Positions 8,421 to 17,785 of a stretch of 64,000 nt of DNA are shown here, one piece after another. The position numbers and the translations under genes were made by a program. This DNA is from Desulfovibrio sp. UIB00. GTDB lineage: Bacteria > Desulfobacterota > Desulfovibrionia > Desulfovibrionales > Desulfovibrionaceae. Under the pieces are notes generated by a model that saw only the letters and a list, made by a program, of their open reading frames with translations, searched no databases and had not been told where the DNA came from. The stretch is from positions 496,001 through 560,000 of the forward strand of contig NZ_JAETXJ010000002.1 of the NCBI RefSeq assembly GCF_022508225.1. The letters run 5' to 3'. Each line of letters opens with the position of its first letter. The first letter of the stretch is position 1.

Positions 8421-9668
8421 ATGGCTACAGCAACTACAGCTCTTGAAAATGCACTCGCACAACTGGAACAAGCGGCAGCCCTCGCCGGACTCGAACCTCA
8501 TGTTCATGAATTTCTCAAGCGTCCCATGCGTGAACTTACAGTGCGTATCCCCCTTAAAATGGATAATGGTACTGTAAAAATTATTGAAGCCTATCGTTTT
8601 CACCACAACTGGGCCAACGGTCCCATCCGTGGTGGTACGCGTTTTCATAAGGATGAAACGCCCGATGATGTGCGCGCGCTGAGCATGTGGATGACCATCA
8701 AAAACGCCTGCAACAACATTCCCAACGGCGGCGGCAAGGGCGGTATTGCCGTTGACCCAACCACCTTGTCTCTCAACGAACTGGAAAGGTTGTGTCGTAG
8801 CTATATCCGCGCCATCTCATCCATCACCGGACCTTGGATGGACTTTCCCGGCGCCGATATTGGCACCGATGCCCGCACTCAAAGCTGGATGCTGGACGAA
8901 TGGGAAGCCATGCACCAGCGCCTTGAACCAGCTGCCGTGAGCGGCAAGGCCATGCCCCTTGGCGGTTCTGCTGGGCGCGCACTGGCCACCAGCCGTGGCG
9001 TGCAGTACGCCACCCGTGCCGTTGCGGCCTCAGTGGGCAAGTCCATGTCGAGCCTGCGCGCAGTTGTGCAGGGTTTTGGCAAAGTGGGCGGAAACCTTGT
9101 GTCGCTGTACAATGAAGACAACGTGACCATTTGCGGTGTAAGCGACGTGAACGGCGGCATCTACAATGCTGATGGTTTGGATGTGAAGGACGTGTTCGCC
9201 TGGTTTGAAGAAAAAGGCACCCTCACCGGTTACCCTAAGGCCAAGGCCGTGACCAACGCGGAACTGTTGGTGCAGGATTGTGACGTGCTGGCCCCCTGCG
9301 CCGTGCAGAGCGTTATCACCCCTGAAAATGCGGCTGACGTTAAGGCGTGGGCCATTATGGAAGGCGCCAACGGCCCTGTGACTGTTGAAGCCGAAAAGAT
9401 CCTGCGCGACCGCAAGGTTATTGACTGCCCCGATGTGTACGCAAACTCTGGCGGCACCCAGGTGGCGCATTTTGAGCGCATTCAGAATCTCAATAACGAC
9501 TGCTGGACTGAAGAATTCGTCAACAAGAAGCTTGAAGGCGTGTTTCTTGACGTATTCAACGAAATATACGCTGTCTCCAACGAGAAAAACATCACCATGC
9601 GCATGGCCTGCTGGGTCAAGGCGTTGAACCACACAGTGGCTTCCATGAAGTGGCGTAGCTGGGTATAG
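8421..9668 (+). CDS. gdhA: Glutamate dehydrogenase (Glu/Leu/Phe/Val family)
   Basis: A 415-residue oxidoreductase that interconverts 2-oxoglutarate plus ammonia and glutamate. The start is placed at ATG 8421 because GGAGG lies at 8411-8415; an in-frame ATG at 8409 overlaps that site. The N-terminal domain has PIRGGTRFH and the catalytic-lysine motif PNGGGKGGIAVDP. The Rossmann domain has VVQGFGKVGGNLV. EGANGPVT and DVYANSGGTQVAHFE complete the signature. GxGxxG spacing does not settle NAD or NADP preference. The closest family members are the 410-430 residue hexameric type. Confidence 0.92.
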   Translation: MATATTALENALAQLEQAAALAGLEPHVHEFLKRPMRELTVRIPLKMDNGTVKIIEAYRFHHNWANGPIRGGTRFHKDETPDDVRALSMWMTIKNACNNIPNGGGKGGIAVDPTTLSLNELERLCRSYIRAISSITGPWMDFPGADIGTDARTQSWMLDEWEAMHQRLEPAAVSGKAMPLGGSAGRALATSRGVQYATRAVAASVGKSMSSLRAVVQGFGKVGGNLVSLYNEDNVTICGVSDVNGGIYNADGLDVKDVFAWFEEKGTLTGYPKAKAVTNAELLVQDCDVLAPCAVQSVITPENAADVKAWAIMEGANGPVTVEAEKILRDRKVIDCPDVYANSGGTQVAHFERIQNLNNDCWTEEFVNKKLEGVFLDVFNEIYAVSNEKNITMRMACWVKALNHTVASMKWRSWV

Positions 9669-9818
9669 GCGTTTTAGAAGCATAAGCTTAACGCCGCATC
9701 AAGGGGGGCAGCCGAAATTTGTGCCTCTGAACCAGAAATGGCGACCTCCCTGTTTTACCTCAAGCAACTGCACGTATGCAGGTTACCCAAAGTGCGCCCA
9801 ACGGGGTGCGCAATGCAG

Positions 9819-9850
9819 GCCGCCCGCCTGAACACCAACAGGCGGGCGGC
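9819..9850 (+). promoter_or_regulatory. Stable hairpin upstream of the symporter gene
   Basis: A perfect 12-bp GC-rich stem (9819-9830 with 9839-9850, 8-nt loop) lies about 50 nt before the symporter start. There is no U-tract. It may end the gdhA transcript in a Rho-dependent way or sit in a leader. Confidence 0.4.
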
Positions 9851-9901
9851 AGTCATTGCTGGGGCCTTTATGCTGGCATTACAATCATCGGGCGAGGTCA
9901 T

Positions 9902-11326
9902 ATGGAAGTCAGTTTTGTTCATTATCTGGGCATGTTTCTGGTGGTTGGCATTACCCTTGGATACTCAATTTATTCCGCGCGCAGCGTAAAATCTGCGGAC
10001 GGATTCAGCCTTGTGGGCCGCGCCGCTTCTTCTCCTCTGGTGGCAGGCGGTATCGTGGGCGTTATCATCGGCGGCGGCGCTACGGTGGGTACAGCGCAGT
10101 TGGCGTATCAGGCTGGTCTTTGCGCCTGGTCGTATTCTCTTGGTGCGGGTTTGGGGTTTTTGGTGCAGGGCATTTTTTACGCCCGCGCCCTGCGGCGCAC
10201 CAATCTTGAAACCGTTCCCGAATTTTTTGGTCTGCATTATGGCAAATACGCTGGCCCGGTTATCAGCATATGCGGCACCTTGAGCATGCTGTGCGGCTGC
10301 GTGGCCGGCGTTATTGCGGGTATAAACATTCTGTCTGCAATCCTTAAAATCAGCCCGCTTGCGGCAACCATTCTACTTGCGGCGCTTGTGCTCATGACAG
10401 TGTTTTTCAGCGGCCAGAAAGGCAGCAGCGTTACTGGCATTATAAAAATGAGCGTACTGTGGGTGGGCCTGCTGGTAGGCAGCGCGGTGGCTGTGGTATC
10501 GCTGTACGAACTTCCTGATTTTTCCACGGTATTTCCGCAAGAGCCTTGGCTGAATCTTTTCAGCACCGGTACCGGGCAGGTGCTCGGCAACATATTCTCT
10601 ACGGTGGTGGGCATCTGCTGCTCGCAGAACTACATTCAGGCCCTGTACTCGGCCAGTGACGCCCGCACGGCTTCTCGCGGCGCCATCATGGCTGGCCTGG
10701 TGGTCATACCCGTTGGTTTGCCCATTGTGGCCATTGGCATGTTCATGCATGCGCAAAATCCGGCATTGCCCCCCATTTTGGCATTGCCTACGTTTTTCTT
10801 CACCTATTTGCCCGACTGGTTTGGCGGCATAGCCATCTCGGGGGTGCTGCTGGCCATCATCGGTTCTACCGCAGGGCAGGCTTTGGGCATTGGGACCATG
10901 ATTTCGCGGGATTTTGTGGGCAACGTGTTCAAGGTTACATCGAGCGAGGGGATTCTGAAGGCCAACCGGATTACCCTTGTCATAGTGACCACGATTTTTT
11001 CGACTCTGGCCTATACGTATCTTCATTCCACCGTGCTGTACTGGAATTTCTTCTCCTTCCTGCTGCGCGGCGGCGGTGTTTTTGTGCCGCTGACACTGGC
11101 GATTTTCAAGCCCGGCTGGCTCTCGCCTTTCTGGGCTCTGACCTCCATCATTTGCAGCACCACGGCAGCCATTGTTGCCAAGCTGGCTTTCAACGTGAGC
11201 CAGCCGCTGTTCCTCGCCCTGGGCATCAGCCTTGCCATTGTGGCCTTGGGGGTTGTGGTCTCTGGCAGGAGCTACCGGGCTGTCTACATTAACGCGCAGG
11301 CCGAAAAGCAGACCGACCCTGTGTAA
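9902..11326 (+). CDS. Sodium:solute symporter family transporter
   Basis: A 474-residue polytopic inner-membrane protein with about 12-13 hydrophobic segments, typical of the SSS family (PutP, PanF, SglT). It starts MEVSFVHYLGMFLVVGITLG. ATG 9902 has GGCGAGGT upstream and starts at the first membrane helix; an earlier in-frame start would add a non-membrane leader of about 40 residues. The first segment is followed by SADGFSLVGRAASSPLVAGG, an SSS hallmark, and GGGATVGTAQLAYQAG resembles the sodium-site region. The substrate cannot be deduced. Its position after gdhA could suggest an amino acid or organic acid, but that is weak inference. A terminator follows. Confidence 0.85.
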   Translation: MEVSFVHYLGMFLVVGITLGYSIYSARSVKSADGFSLVGRAASSPLVAGGIVGVIIGGGATVGTAQLAYQAGLCAWSYSLGAGLGFLVQGIFYARALRRTNLETVPEFFGLHYGKYAGPVISICGTLSMLCGCVAGVIAGINILSAILKISPLAATILLAALVLMTVFFSGQKGSSVTGIIKMSVLWVGLLVGSAVAVVSLYELPDFSTVFPQEPWLNLFSTGTGQVLGNIFSTVVGICCSQNYIQALYSASDARTASRGAIMAGLVVIPVGLPIVAIGMFMHAQNPALPPILALPTFFFTYLPDWFGGIAISGVLLAIIGSTAGQALGIGTMISRDFVGNVFKVTSSEGILKANRITLVIVTTIFSTLAYTYLHSTVLYWNFFSFLLRGGGVFVPLTLAIFKPGWLSPFWALTSIICSTTAAIVAKLAFNVSQPLFLALGISLAIVALGVVVSGRSYRAVYINAQAEKQTDPV

Positions 11327-11490
11327 CAGGGCAGCGGCGAAAAGTTGCTGAGGCAGAATTTGTAGTCTGGATGCGTCATACCGCTGTGACTAGTGCCGAC
11401 AACACTGCGGGGAGTCCAACGTGCGGCTTTGGAATGCCAAGGACCGCGTAAACAACCTGTTGTGTTTTTAAACAGATCTGCCCTCACGAG

Positions 11491-11541
11491 GCGGCTTGCA
11501 TTCAAAGGCGCGTTATGCCCGAGCATGCAGGCCGCTTTTTT
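11491..11541 (+). terminator. Terminator after the symporter
   Basis: Arms 11491-11501 and 11525-11535 pair over 11 bp with one G-T pair and are followed by six T at 11536-11541. It lies 165 nt past the symporter stop. The rest of the 11327-11844 gap shows no gene. Confidence 0.7.
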
Positions 11542-11844
11542 GTCTTTATCAACCTCTTTTGGGCAATCCGGCAATGAGTCTGTGTTGCCCGCGTACTGGC
11601 AATATATGCTGCCAATGCCCGGCTAGAGGGGCTTAGCATCACCTCCGCCTCAAAATGCCATAAGTGGTGTCTAAACTGTTCGATCGGAAAGTATTAATCT
11701 TAGTATTCAGTTTCAGGGAGGAATAGAGCTTCGCCTAGGCGATCGCATTGACGGGTATGATTTTATCCTGTTATCAAATTATACCGGAAAGATAGATTCT
11801 TTTGTCTGTTTACTGATGTGTCCGATGCCGGGCCAGGGAATACC

Positions 11845-13887
11845 ATGCAGGATTATGATTCAAAAAAAGCAGACCACGTATTATCAGACATCGACCTTGT
11901 TTCGCTCCAGACGCTCGGTCGCCGAAATTTTTTGATGTACTCTGGCGCGCTGGCGGCTACTCTTTGCTTGGGTGCCTTTTCCCCCTGCGAAGGTGTCGCA
12001 GACAGCGGGATGAAAAAAACAGCAGTCCCTGTTGATTATCCTATTGATTCCACCGTGGCGACAACAGTTGAGCGAACGCTTCTTTTTGCTGCCATTGAGC
12101 CAGGCCTCAAGGAGCCGGATCTGCCAAAGATATCCCAGTACAGCGTGTATGGCTATGGCAACCATACTTTTGGCCCAGGGCTTTCTGTTGTTCGGCGTAC
12201 AGATCTGATAGCGCAGGGTAGTAGCACCCCCGAGGCGCAACGTCTTGTGCAGTTGGCAAGCTTTTTTTCCTTTACGGATGTGCACATCACAGACAAGGAA
12301 TCACCCAACCAGTTGATTCTCAATCAGCAGTTAAACCCCTTATTCTATTTTTCTTCGTCCATATATTCGCCGGTTATGCTGTACTCTACGCAGGTGCTGG
12401 ATGCGGCCATTCAAACAGTAAACGCCTTGCATAAAAAAACGCCCTTTGATTTTGGCATATCGCTGGGCGATGTGTGCAATACCGCCCAATATAATGAGTT
12501 GCGCTGGTATATTGATGTGTTTGACGGCAAGGTTATTACACCGTGCTCTGGTGAACGCCTTGGTATGGACAGCATTGACTATCAGAGGCCCTTTAAGGCC
12601 GTTGGGCTGGATAAGTCCATACCCTGGTACCAAGCACTTGGGAACCATGACCATTTCTGGATGGGCAGCTTCCCCGTGCATGCCGACAAATCTTTGGGGC
12701 TTGCTGAGGCCTACACCTCGGGCGAAGTCATGGCGGCTGGCCTCATGTCTCTTGATAGCGGCGGTGCGCATTTCCCCTGCCTGTACGATGTGCCAGGCAG
12801 CCTGAGGACGAAAACATTTTATATGGGCCTGCTTGATGGCGCTACCGCTGACGGCGCGATTATTGGCGCAGGCCCCAGAGATGCCTATGCGACACCCCCA
12901 AAAACGGTGGCAGACCAAAGTCGCCACCCTGTAAGCATTGCCCAGTGGAAACAGGAGTTTTTTGACACAACTACAGAGCCGGCAGGGCATGGGTTCAATT
13001 TGGTGGATCCTGCGCATGGAAACGGATTTGCCTGCTACAGCTTTGAGCCGAAGGCCCAAATCCCGCTCAAAGTCATTGTGCTGGACAATACACAATCTGA
13101 AACAGACGGTTCCCACGATATCCACGGCCACGGATTTCTGGATGCCGCGCGGCTCAAATGGCTTAAAGAGGAGCTTGCCGCCGGGCAGGCCGCTGATCTT
13201 TTGATGATAATCGCTGCCCACATTCCCCTTGGTGTTTCTGCCATTGGCACAGAGATGGAATGGTGGGAAAGCGACAAAGACCCCAATGCGGTTGAGCAGA
13301 ACGCCGCATCGTTGAAGGATCTGGTCAGCATACTGTGGGATACGCCAAACCTGCTCATGTGGATGTCGGGGCATCGCCATTTCAACACGGTAAAGGCCTT
13401 CCCCTCGCCGGATGCAAGCCGCCCGGAAAAGGGTTTCTGGCAGGTGGAAACGGCGTCACTCAGGGATTTTCCGCAGCAGTTCAGAACGTTTCAGATACAC
13501 CTTAACAGCGACTACACCGTATCCATTGTCACAACCAACGTAGACCCGGCGGTCGCGGAAGGAACCCCGGCGGCGAAGTCTCGCTATTATTCCATAGCTG
13601 CACAGCAGGTTCTGCAAACAAACCTCACGGTTAACGCTCCCAATGCCGCAAACTACGCCCGCAGGGAGATCAGTTCCATGGATCCCAGCCGCGCCCAGAA
13701 TAGCGAGGCTGATCCCACCATCCAGTGGCAGGATGTGGCCGGTTACGGGCCTTTTCCTTCGTTGCAAGATGGGCAGTACGGTTCGCCTGCATATCTCTCG
13801 AACGCATATCCATCGTACAATGCTGAATTGCTCAAGCAGCTAAGCCCGAAAATGGTGAAAGCCCTCAGAGACAGATTTTGTCGTTAA
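11845..13887 (+). CDS. Tat-exported metallophosphoesterase
   Basis: A 680-residue protein starting at ATG 11845 behind AGGGA; an in-frame GTG at 11818 is a weaker alternative. Residues 30-55 hold a twin-arginine signal (LGRRNFLMYSGALAATLCLG), so it should be exported folded to the periplasm. Calcineurin-like metal motifs appear in order: FTDVHITD (about 143), LGDVCN (207), GNHDHF (266), AAHIPLG (455) and SGHRHFN (508). It resembles, from memory, the long bacterial family called TIGR03768. The substrate is unknown; a phosphomonoester or diester is likely. It stands alone between two terminators. Confidence 0.82.
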   Translation: MQDYDSKKADHVLSDIDLVSLQTLGRRNFLMYSGALAATLCLGAFSPCEGVADSGMKKTAVPVDYPIDSTVATTVERTLLFAAIEPGLKEPDLPKISQYSVYGYGNHTFGPGLSVVRRTDLIAQGSSTPEAQRLVQLASFFSFTDVHITDKESPNQLILNQQLNPLFYFSSSIYSPVMLYSTQVLDAAIQTVNALHKKTPFDFGISLGDVCNTAQYNELRWYIDVFDGKVITPCSGERLGMDSIDYQRPFKAVGLDKSIPWYQALGNHDHFWMGSFPVHADKSLGLAEAYTSGEVMAAGLMSLDSGGAHFPCLYDVPGSLRTKTFYMGLLDGATADGAIIGAGPRDAYATPPKTVADQSRHPVSIAQWKQEFFDTTTEPAGHGFNLVDPAHGNGFACYSFEPKAQIPLKVIVLDNTQSETDGSHDIHGHGFLDAARLKWLKEELAAGQAADLLMIIAAHIPLGVSAIGTEMEWWESDKDPNAVEQNAASLKDLVSILWDTPNLLMWMSGHRHFNTVKAFPSPDASRPEKGFWQVETASLRDFPQQFRTFQIHLNSDYTVSIVTTNVDPAVAEGTPAAKSRYYSIAAQQVLQTNLTVNAPNAANYARREISSMDPSRAQNSEADPTIQWQDVAGYGPFPSLQDGQYGSPAYLSNAYPSYNAELLKQLSPKMVKALRDRFCR

Positions 13888-13982
13888 AAAAAAGATAAGA
13901 CTCGTGTGAGTTTCCCTTCGGGATGCAGCGGAATGGCTGGCCGAACTGCTGGTACACCGTAGACATTTTTATTGTGCATTAA

Positions 13983-14009
13983 GGGGCGGGAAATATTCCG
14001 CCTCTTTTT
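13983..14009 (+). terminator. Terminator after the metallophosphoesterase
   Basis: Stem 13983-13989 with 13998-14004 (one G-T pair), loop of 8 nt, followed by five T. It ends the left chromosomal block. Confidence 0.75.
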
Positions 14010-14201
14010 GTATGGAGTCCCCCCGCTATGGTCTGCACCCCGTCAAGTAGACATTTAATAATGCCCCAGTGGCAATGATTAGCTTCCGTAACTTTGAAAA
14101 GTTCCGCTTGCGTGCGCGCGTTTTGTGCTGCTGAAATGGCTGGGGAATTGATCTGAAACCTGTCGGAAAAACTGCCCGTCGAGAGGGCTTGCCCCTAAGC
14201 A

Positions 14202-14231
14202 GAAAACCCGCCAAGCTGTTAGCTTAGCGGG
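14202..14231 (-). terminator. Orphaned terminator of tRNA-Leu, - strand
   Basis: On the - strand an 11-bp stem (14221-14231 with 14207-14217, one mismatch, 3-nt loop) is followed by TTTTC. It lies on the far side of the 14256 attachment repeat, where the original downstream region of tRNA-Leu should be. It is therefore most likely the tRNA's own terminator, now about 47.8 kb from its gene. A second small inverted repeat (TTGAACTC/GAGTTCAA, 14237-14257) lies between. Confidence 0.6.
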
Positions 14232-14255
14232 CTTCTTTGAACTCTCTTGGAGTTC

Positions 14256-14276
14256 AAGATGGTGCCGAAGGGGAGA
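14256..14276. repeat. Distal attachment site of the island (21-bp direct repeat)
   Basis: The 21 bases here are identical to 62001-62021, which covers the 3' end and CCA of tRNA-Leu. Outside the 21 bases the two sites diverge on both sides. It is followed at 14280-14286 by GGCACCA, the inverse of TGGTGCC at 14260-14266 inside the repeat. That gives two inverted 7-mers 13 nt apart, as expected for core-type integrase sites flanking a crossover. Confidence 0.85.
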
Positions 14277-14359
14277 ATAGGCACCACGACACCATCGAGT
14301 CCAAAACAACCTGATATAGTTGATAAAATTTTTCAGATATTTTGTCTATGCCCCCGCAC

Positions 14360-14381
14360 TTTGACCCCATGGTTTGACCCC
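14360..14381. repeat. Putative integrase arm sites, left end
   Basis: Two direct copies of TTTGACCCC start at 14360 and 14373 (13-bp spacing). The same 9-mer with the same orientation and spacing occurs at 61884 and 61897, close to the other end of the island. Paired arm sites near both attachment sites are typical of lambda-type integrases. Confidence 0.6.
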
Positions 14382-14522
14382 ACTTAGGTGAGATTCGCGT
14401 AGGCAAGCCGTGTGGCACGGCGAGATCAAAAGTTGATTATTAATTTCATCTTTTGCAACAAACTACCGCTACATTAATCCCAACGACAGGAGAAAACTTT
14501 ACTTTTACGTTGGAAGCAAAAA

Positions 14523-15047
14523 ATGCAACAGAATCTCATGGCATGTCCGGCGTGCCATAAAAAAATAGCAATTGAAGCTTATAATTGCCCACATTGCGGG
14601 CTGCCCATTGATGATGCACTCCGCACACAGGTTCGGGAAAGCCAGCGTGTCGAAGCCGAAAAAGCACGGCATGAAGCAAAGAGAAATCGCTGGGCTCTGT
14701 TGGCCATATTTATTCTGGGGATGGGTTGGAGCTATTTTCAGGAGCCGACCGCTCAGGATCAGGCAATTTCTTTGCGACGGGATGCCGTGCCAAAATGTTC
14801 GAGCGCAATTGAAGGTCAAGCTATCTATGGCTTTGAATGGGAGACCCTAGCGTTGGAATTTATCCCTCGTTTCCCATACGCCGAACACATGGCGAATGAT
14901 GAAAACACCGTGTTGCTGAAAGGCAGCACGAATATAAAGGCCTTATTGTTCAAAAATGCTTTTGGCGTTATGGTTCCCATGGAATATTCCTGCCTCTACG
15001 ACACAAAATCACGCACAGTGGTGCAGGTTCATGTAATCCCCAGATGA
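14523..15047 (+). CDS. Zinc-ribbon, single-pass membrane protein, unknown role
   Basis: A 174-residue protein. Residues 8-27 hold a zinc ribbon with two CxxC pairs (CPACHKKIAIEAYNCPHCG). A short charged helix follows, then one hydrophobic segment (WALLAIFILGMGWSYF, about 60-75), then a soluble domain of about 95 residues with three cysteines. The ribbon would face the cytoplasm. Proteins of this layout are widespread on mobile elements and have no assigned function. It is the first gene inside the left end of the island. The start at ATG 14523 has no clear ribosome-binding site, so the ATG at 14538 is possible. Confidence 0.6.
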   Translation: MQQNLMACPACHKKIAIEAYNCPHCGLPIDDALRTQVRESQRVEAEKARHEAKRNRWALLAIFILGMGWSYFQEPTAQDQAISLRRDAVPKCSSAIEGQAIYGFEWETLALEFIPRFPYAEHMANDENTVLLKGSTNIKALLFKNAFGVMVPMEYSCLYDTKSRTVVQVHVIPR

Positions 15048-15171
15048 ATTCAGAGCTGATTTCAATAGCAAGATAGGGTCTAGTCAAGAAAGCCTATTGA
15101 GGCTAATAGCGTGATAGTTTCAGCTAGTTAATACCTGACTTTTATAGGGTCGAGTTGTGCTGGAGTATGTA

Positions 15172-16068
15172 ATGCGAAATTATACTGAGCAATCTTATTG
15201 TAATGCACTAAAAGATCAAATACAGCATGTTATAGGTGGTTTGCAGCCAGAACCCAGGAATTTTTTCTATGATAAATCTCTTCTGAGTTTCATTGATGGG
15301 CCATTTGCTGCAGCTTTTGTAGAAGAAACTCGTAATATTACGAGCCTTATATGCAAAGAAAGCTGTTTTGATTCGTATGGCCATGGTGCAAGCTTGAACA
15401 GCAGTGATCTAAATTTTATCTGGGGACAAGATTGGCCCGGACATGCCCTGCGCAATCCACCAATTTTTTGGCATAGGCCGTTGCGAGAAGCTGATATTAC
15501 AAAGTTGATTGTAGCGACATTGCAAGATGACAGATTGAGCATTCGTGCATTTTTGCGTGCACTCTGTGAGTCAAGCGGCTCTTTGAACGACGTAGAGAAC
15601 GTGGAAAGATTTTTGCCCAAACATGATGATGTTGCAGTAAGGGCAGAAGATTTGGCGAAGGGCAAAAAAAGAATTGATATTCTTTTTGAATGGGGAAAGG
15701 GCGGCGCTGCAAGAGTAGTAGTGTTAGAAGTAAAATTTGGAGCTAGCGCCGAGAACCCATTTGATGTGTATGAGGAGCAAGCCAAAATTCGCCTAAGAAA
15801 AAGAATTCATCCCGACAAGAGAAACGGTGACGATTTCTCTAGTGCCATTGGCTACTTTTTTGTCATACAGCACGCATCTAGTGAACGTGAGGTCAGAAAA
15901 AAAAGTTGTTTTACACGGGACTGCAACGCTTGGCGTGTCGTGTATTGGCAAGATTTGCTGCGACGGTGGGAAGAGCATTTGCAAAAAGAGTATGTCACAA
16001 ATATTCCTGATAGCGCGGGCGCATCAGTACGGTGCAGTATATTTAATAAAGTGTATGGAGGCGTCTAA
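15172..16068 (+). CDS. PD-(D/E)XK nuclease superfamily protein
   Basis: A 298-residue soluble protein. The start at ATG 15172 follows GGAG by 6 nt; a GTG at 15157 is an alternative. Around residues 160-190 it has RIDILFEW, a short linker, then VVVLEVKFGA. This is the D...ExK core of PD-(D/E)XK nucleases, with the glutamate followed by V and K as in restriction-like enzymes. The C-terminal third is basic and aromatic. Its stop overlaps the ATG of the next gene, so the two are translationally coupled and probably act together. The family below superfamily level is not recognised. Confidence 0.65.
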   Translation: MRNYTEQSYCNALKDQIQHVIGGLQPEPRNFFYDKSLLSFIDGPFAAAFVEETRNITSLICKESCFDSYGHGASLNSSDLNFIWGQDWPGHALRNPPIFWHRPLREADITKLIVATLQDDRLSIRAFLRALCESSGSLNDVENVERFLPKHDDVAVRAEDLAKGKKRIDILFEWGKGGAARVVVLEVKFGASAENPFDVYEEQAKIRLRKRIHPDKRNGDDFSSAIGYFFVIQHASSEREVRKKSCFTRDCNAWRVVYWQDLLRRWEEHLQKEYVTNIPDSAGASVRCSIFNKVYGGV

Positions 16069-16730
16069 TGTGTGCCGTCGAGAAAATAATTGAAATTCCT
16101 GGGAGCGTGCGATTCTTTTTTTCTGACAACAATCGAACCAGGCTTCTGGAGTTTGACAAAAGCAGTGTTCCTCCTCCACCGTTTGAATTTGCTGAAGTGT
16201 TACAATTCTATCAGGCAAAACGGAATGTTACATTTTGTAAAATGGATTTGTTCCAATTCATGGGCGATGTTTTTCAGAAGGTATGGTTGCCAGCATTGGA
16301 AGGGGCCTTTTCCCCACAAAAAGTTAAAGATTTAGGCCTTGAAGGAGTGGGAGAACTCTTCAATCCTGATTCCGTTTGGGGTAGCAAATATCACGCTTTG
16401 TATTGGTACTTTACTTCAACTACCTTTGGAAATGTGCAATTATGTGTAGGCTGCTATCTTGCTAATATTGATGGTGTTTTCAAAATTTGCATTTGTGTTT
16501 ACTTATACAACGTTGTCGAAGGGGGTGGGCTAGAAGGGGTCGAGGATTTAAAATTGGATGAATTCTGGGTTCAAAACGACGCAGACAAGACTGAGTATTC
16601 TCTGGACAAAACATTATGCCCCTCCTTGGGAGGGAAAGACCCCCTAGATATTTCCGTGCTTGTAGAAAAGGCTGGTCAGGCTGTGCAGGCTATCAGAGAG
16701 TATCTTGAAAGCCATAGAGACAAATCTTAA
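16068..16730 (+). CDS. Unknown partner of the upstream nuclease
   Basis: A 220-residue acidic protein starting inside the stop of the nuclease gene (TAATG). It has no recognisable motif or membrane segment; it is rich in Phe, Leu and Val and ends in a helical stretch. Tight coupling to a PD-(D/E)XK protein on a defence-rich island suggests an accessory, specificity or inhibitor subunit, but that is inference. Its 3' end overlaps the convergent WYL gene by 4 nt. Confidence 0.55.
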   Translation: MCAVEKIIEIPGSVRFFFSDNNRTRLLEFDKSSVPPPPFEFAEVLQFYQAKRNVTFCKMDLFQFMGDVFQKVWLPALEGAFSPQKVKDLGLEGVGELFNPDSVWGSKYHALYWYFTSTTFGNVQLCVGCYLANIDGVFKICICVYLYNVVEGGGLEGVEDLKLDEFWVQNDADKTEYSLDKTLCPSLGGKDPLDISVLVEKAGQAVQAIREYLESHRDKS

Positions 16731-17737
16731 TCGTTATAATGACCAGCCATCATAGCCAGTTCCGCCCGCATGCGCTGCACCAGCCATGCGGGCTCTATTG
16801 TTCTGGCCTTGCTCCCGAAGCCCAATATCCAGGCCATCACCTCCATGTCGCTGCGCGCCGTGAAGGTAAGCTCGATGCCGTCTTCTACCTTCTCAATCAG
16901 CTGCTCTGTGCTGAAGCGGCGCTCACGAATATATGTTTCCAGTTCACGGGCAAAGAATACCTTTACAGTAAAAGGGGTGTCTTCGATAAGCCCAAAGTGC
17001 TGCGTATCATCGTGGGTTAACGGTATTTGGTGCGTCCGACGTGTTAGGAGGATTTCTTCCATCCGATGCACAGCCAAAAAAAGTGGATGCAATGGCTCTG
17101 CCTTGCCTTTGTCCTGTACGCTCCATCCTTTTGCATACAAAGCCTGTCGACTGCCATAAAGACCCACAATTGCCATTTCATGAATACGTGAAGGCTTGTC
17201 TTGTGCCTTATAGGCTATTTGGCAAATTTGTTTTTTGCTTATTGCCTTTAGCAGTGTTTGCAAAATAATCTGGAATGGGTCGTAATCAATAGTACCCAGC
17301 ATGGCCATACGCAGTTGCGGATATTGCGGCTCCTGCCAGGTATCCTCAGATGGCACGAGCACAGAAGTGCGTCGTAGGGTCGCATCCATCGTTTTCTGTA
17401 CATTCTCAGGTAGCAAGGGCAGTGCAATATCGCGGCACAGGTGTAGGAGTCGCATTTCTTCTGCACTTACATTGTACTGGGATTTTTCTCCATCGCGCAG
17501 TATTCTTTCAAATATGTAGCATCTTTCTGGCCTGCCAGCAGTGCTGCGGGAGCGGCTTATAAGACGGATCCCTTCAAAACGCTCAATCTTAGTCAGAAGT
17601 CGAAGGGTGGTCGACTTGGAGCACCGCAAGTGATTAGCAAGTTCCGTCAATGACCATTCTCGCGAAGAAAGTGCAAGCAATGAATACAAATCAAGCATTT
17701 TTTCCGCAGATGTTCGGTCATTTGTCTTAGAGGGCAT
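16727..17737 (-). CDS. WYL-domain transcriptional regulator 1
   Basis: A 336-residue protein. The N-terminal winged helix (residues 12-80, ELANHLRCSKSTTLRLLTKIE) should bind DNA. The central and C-terminal parts match the WYL sensor domain and WCX extension (LLKAISKKQICQIAYKAQ, then GLYGSRQALYAKGW). Such proteins commonly repress defence operons (BrxR, CapW type) and respond to nucleic-acid ligands. AAGGGA precedes the ATG. A 21-bp palindrome 50 nt upstream could be its operator. It may control the convergent nuclease pair, the tiny genes upstream, or itself. Confidence 0.8.
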   Translation of the reverse strand: MPSKTNDRTSAEKMLDLYSLLALSSREWSLTELANHLRCSKSTTLRLLTKIERFEGIRLISRSRSTAGRPERCYIFERILRDGEKSQYNVSAEEMRLLHLCRDIALPLLPENVQKTMDATLRRTSVLVPSEDTWQEPQYPQLRMAMLGTIDYDPFQIILQTLLKAISKKQICQIAYKAQDKPSRIHEMAIVGLYGSRQALYAKGWSVQDKGKAEPLHPLFLAVHRMEEILLTRRTHQIPLTHDDTQHFGLIEDTPFTVKVFFARELETYIRERRFSTEQLIEKVEDGIELTFTARSDMEVMAWILGFGSKARTIEPAWLVQRMRAELAMMAGHYND

Positions 17738-17785
17738 GGCTTTCCCTTGCTGCTTACGGTGTTCAGAATAAACTTTGCAGCCGAT

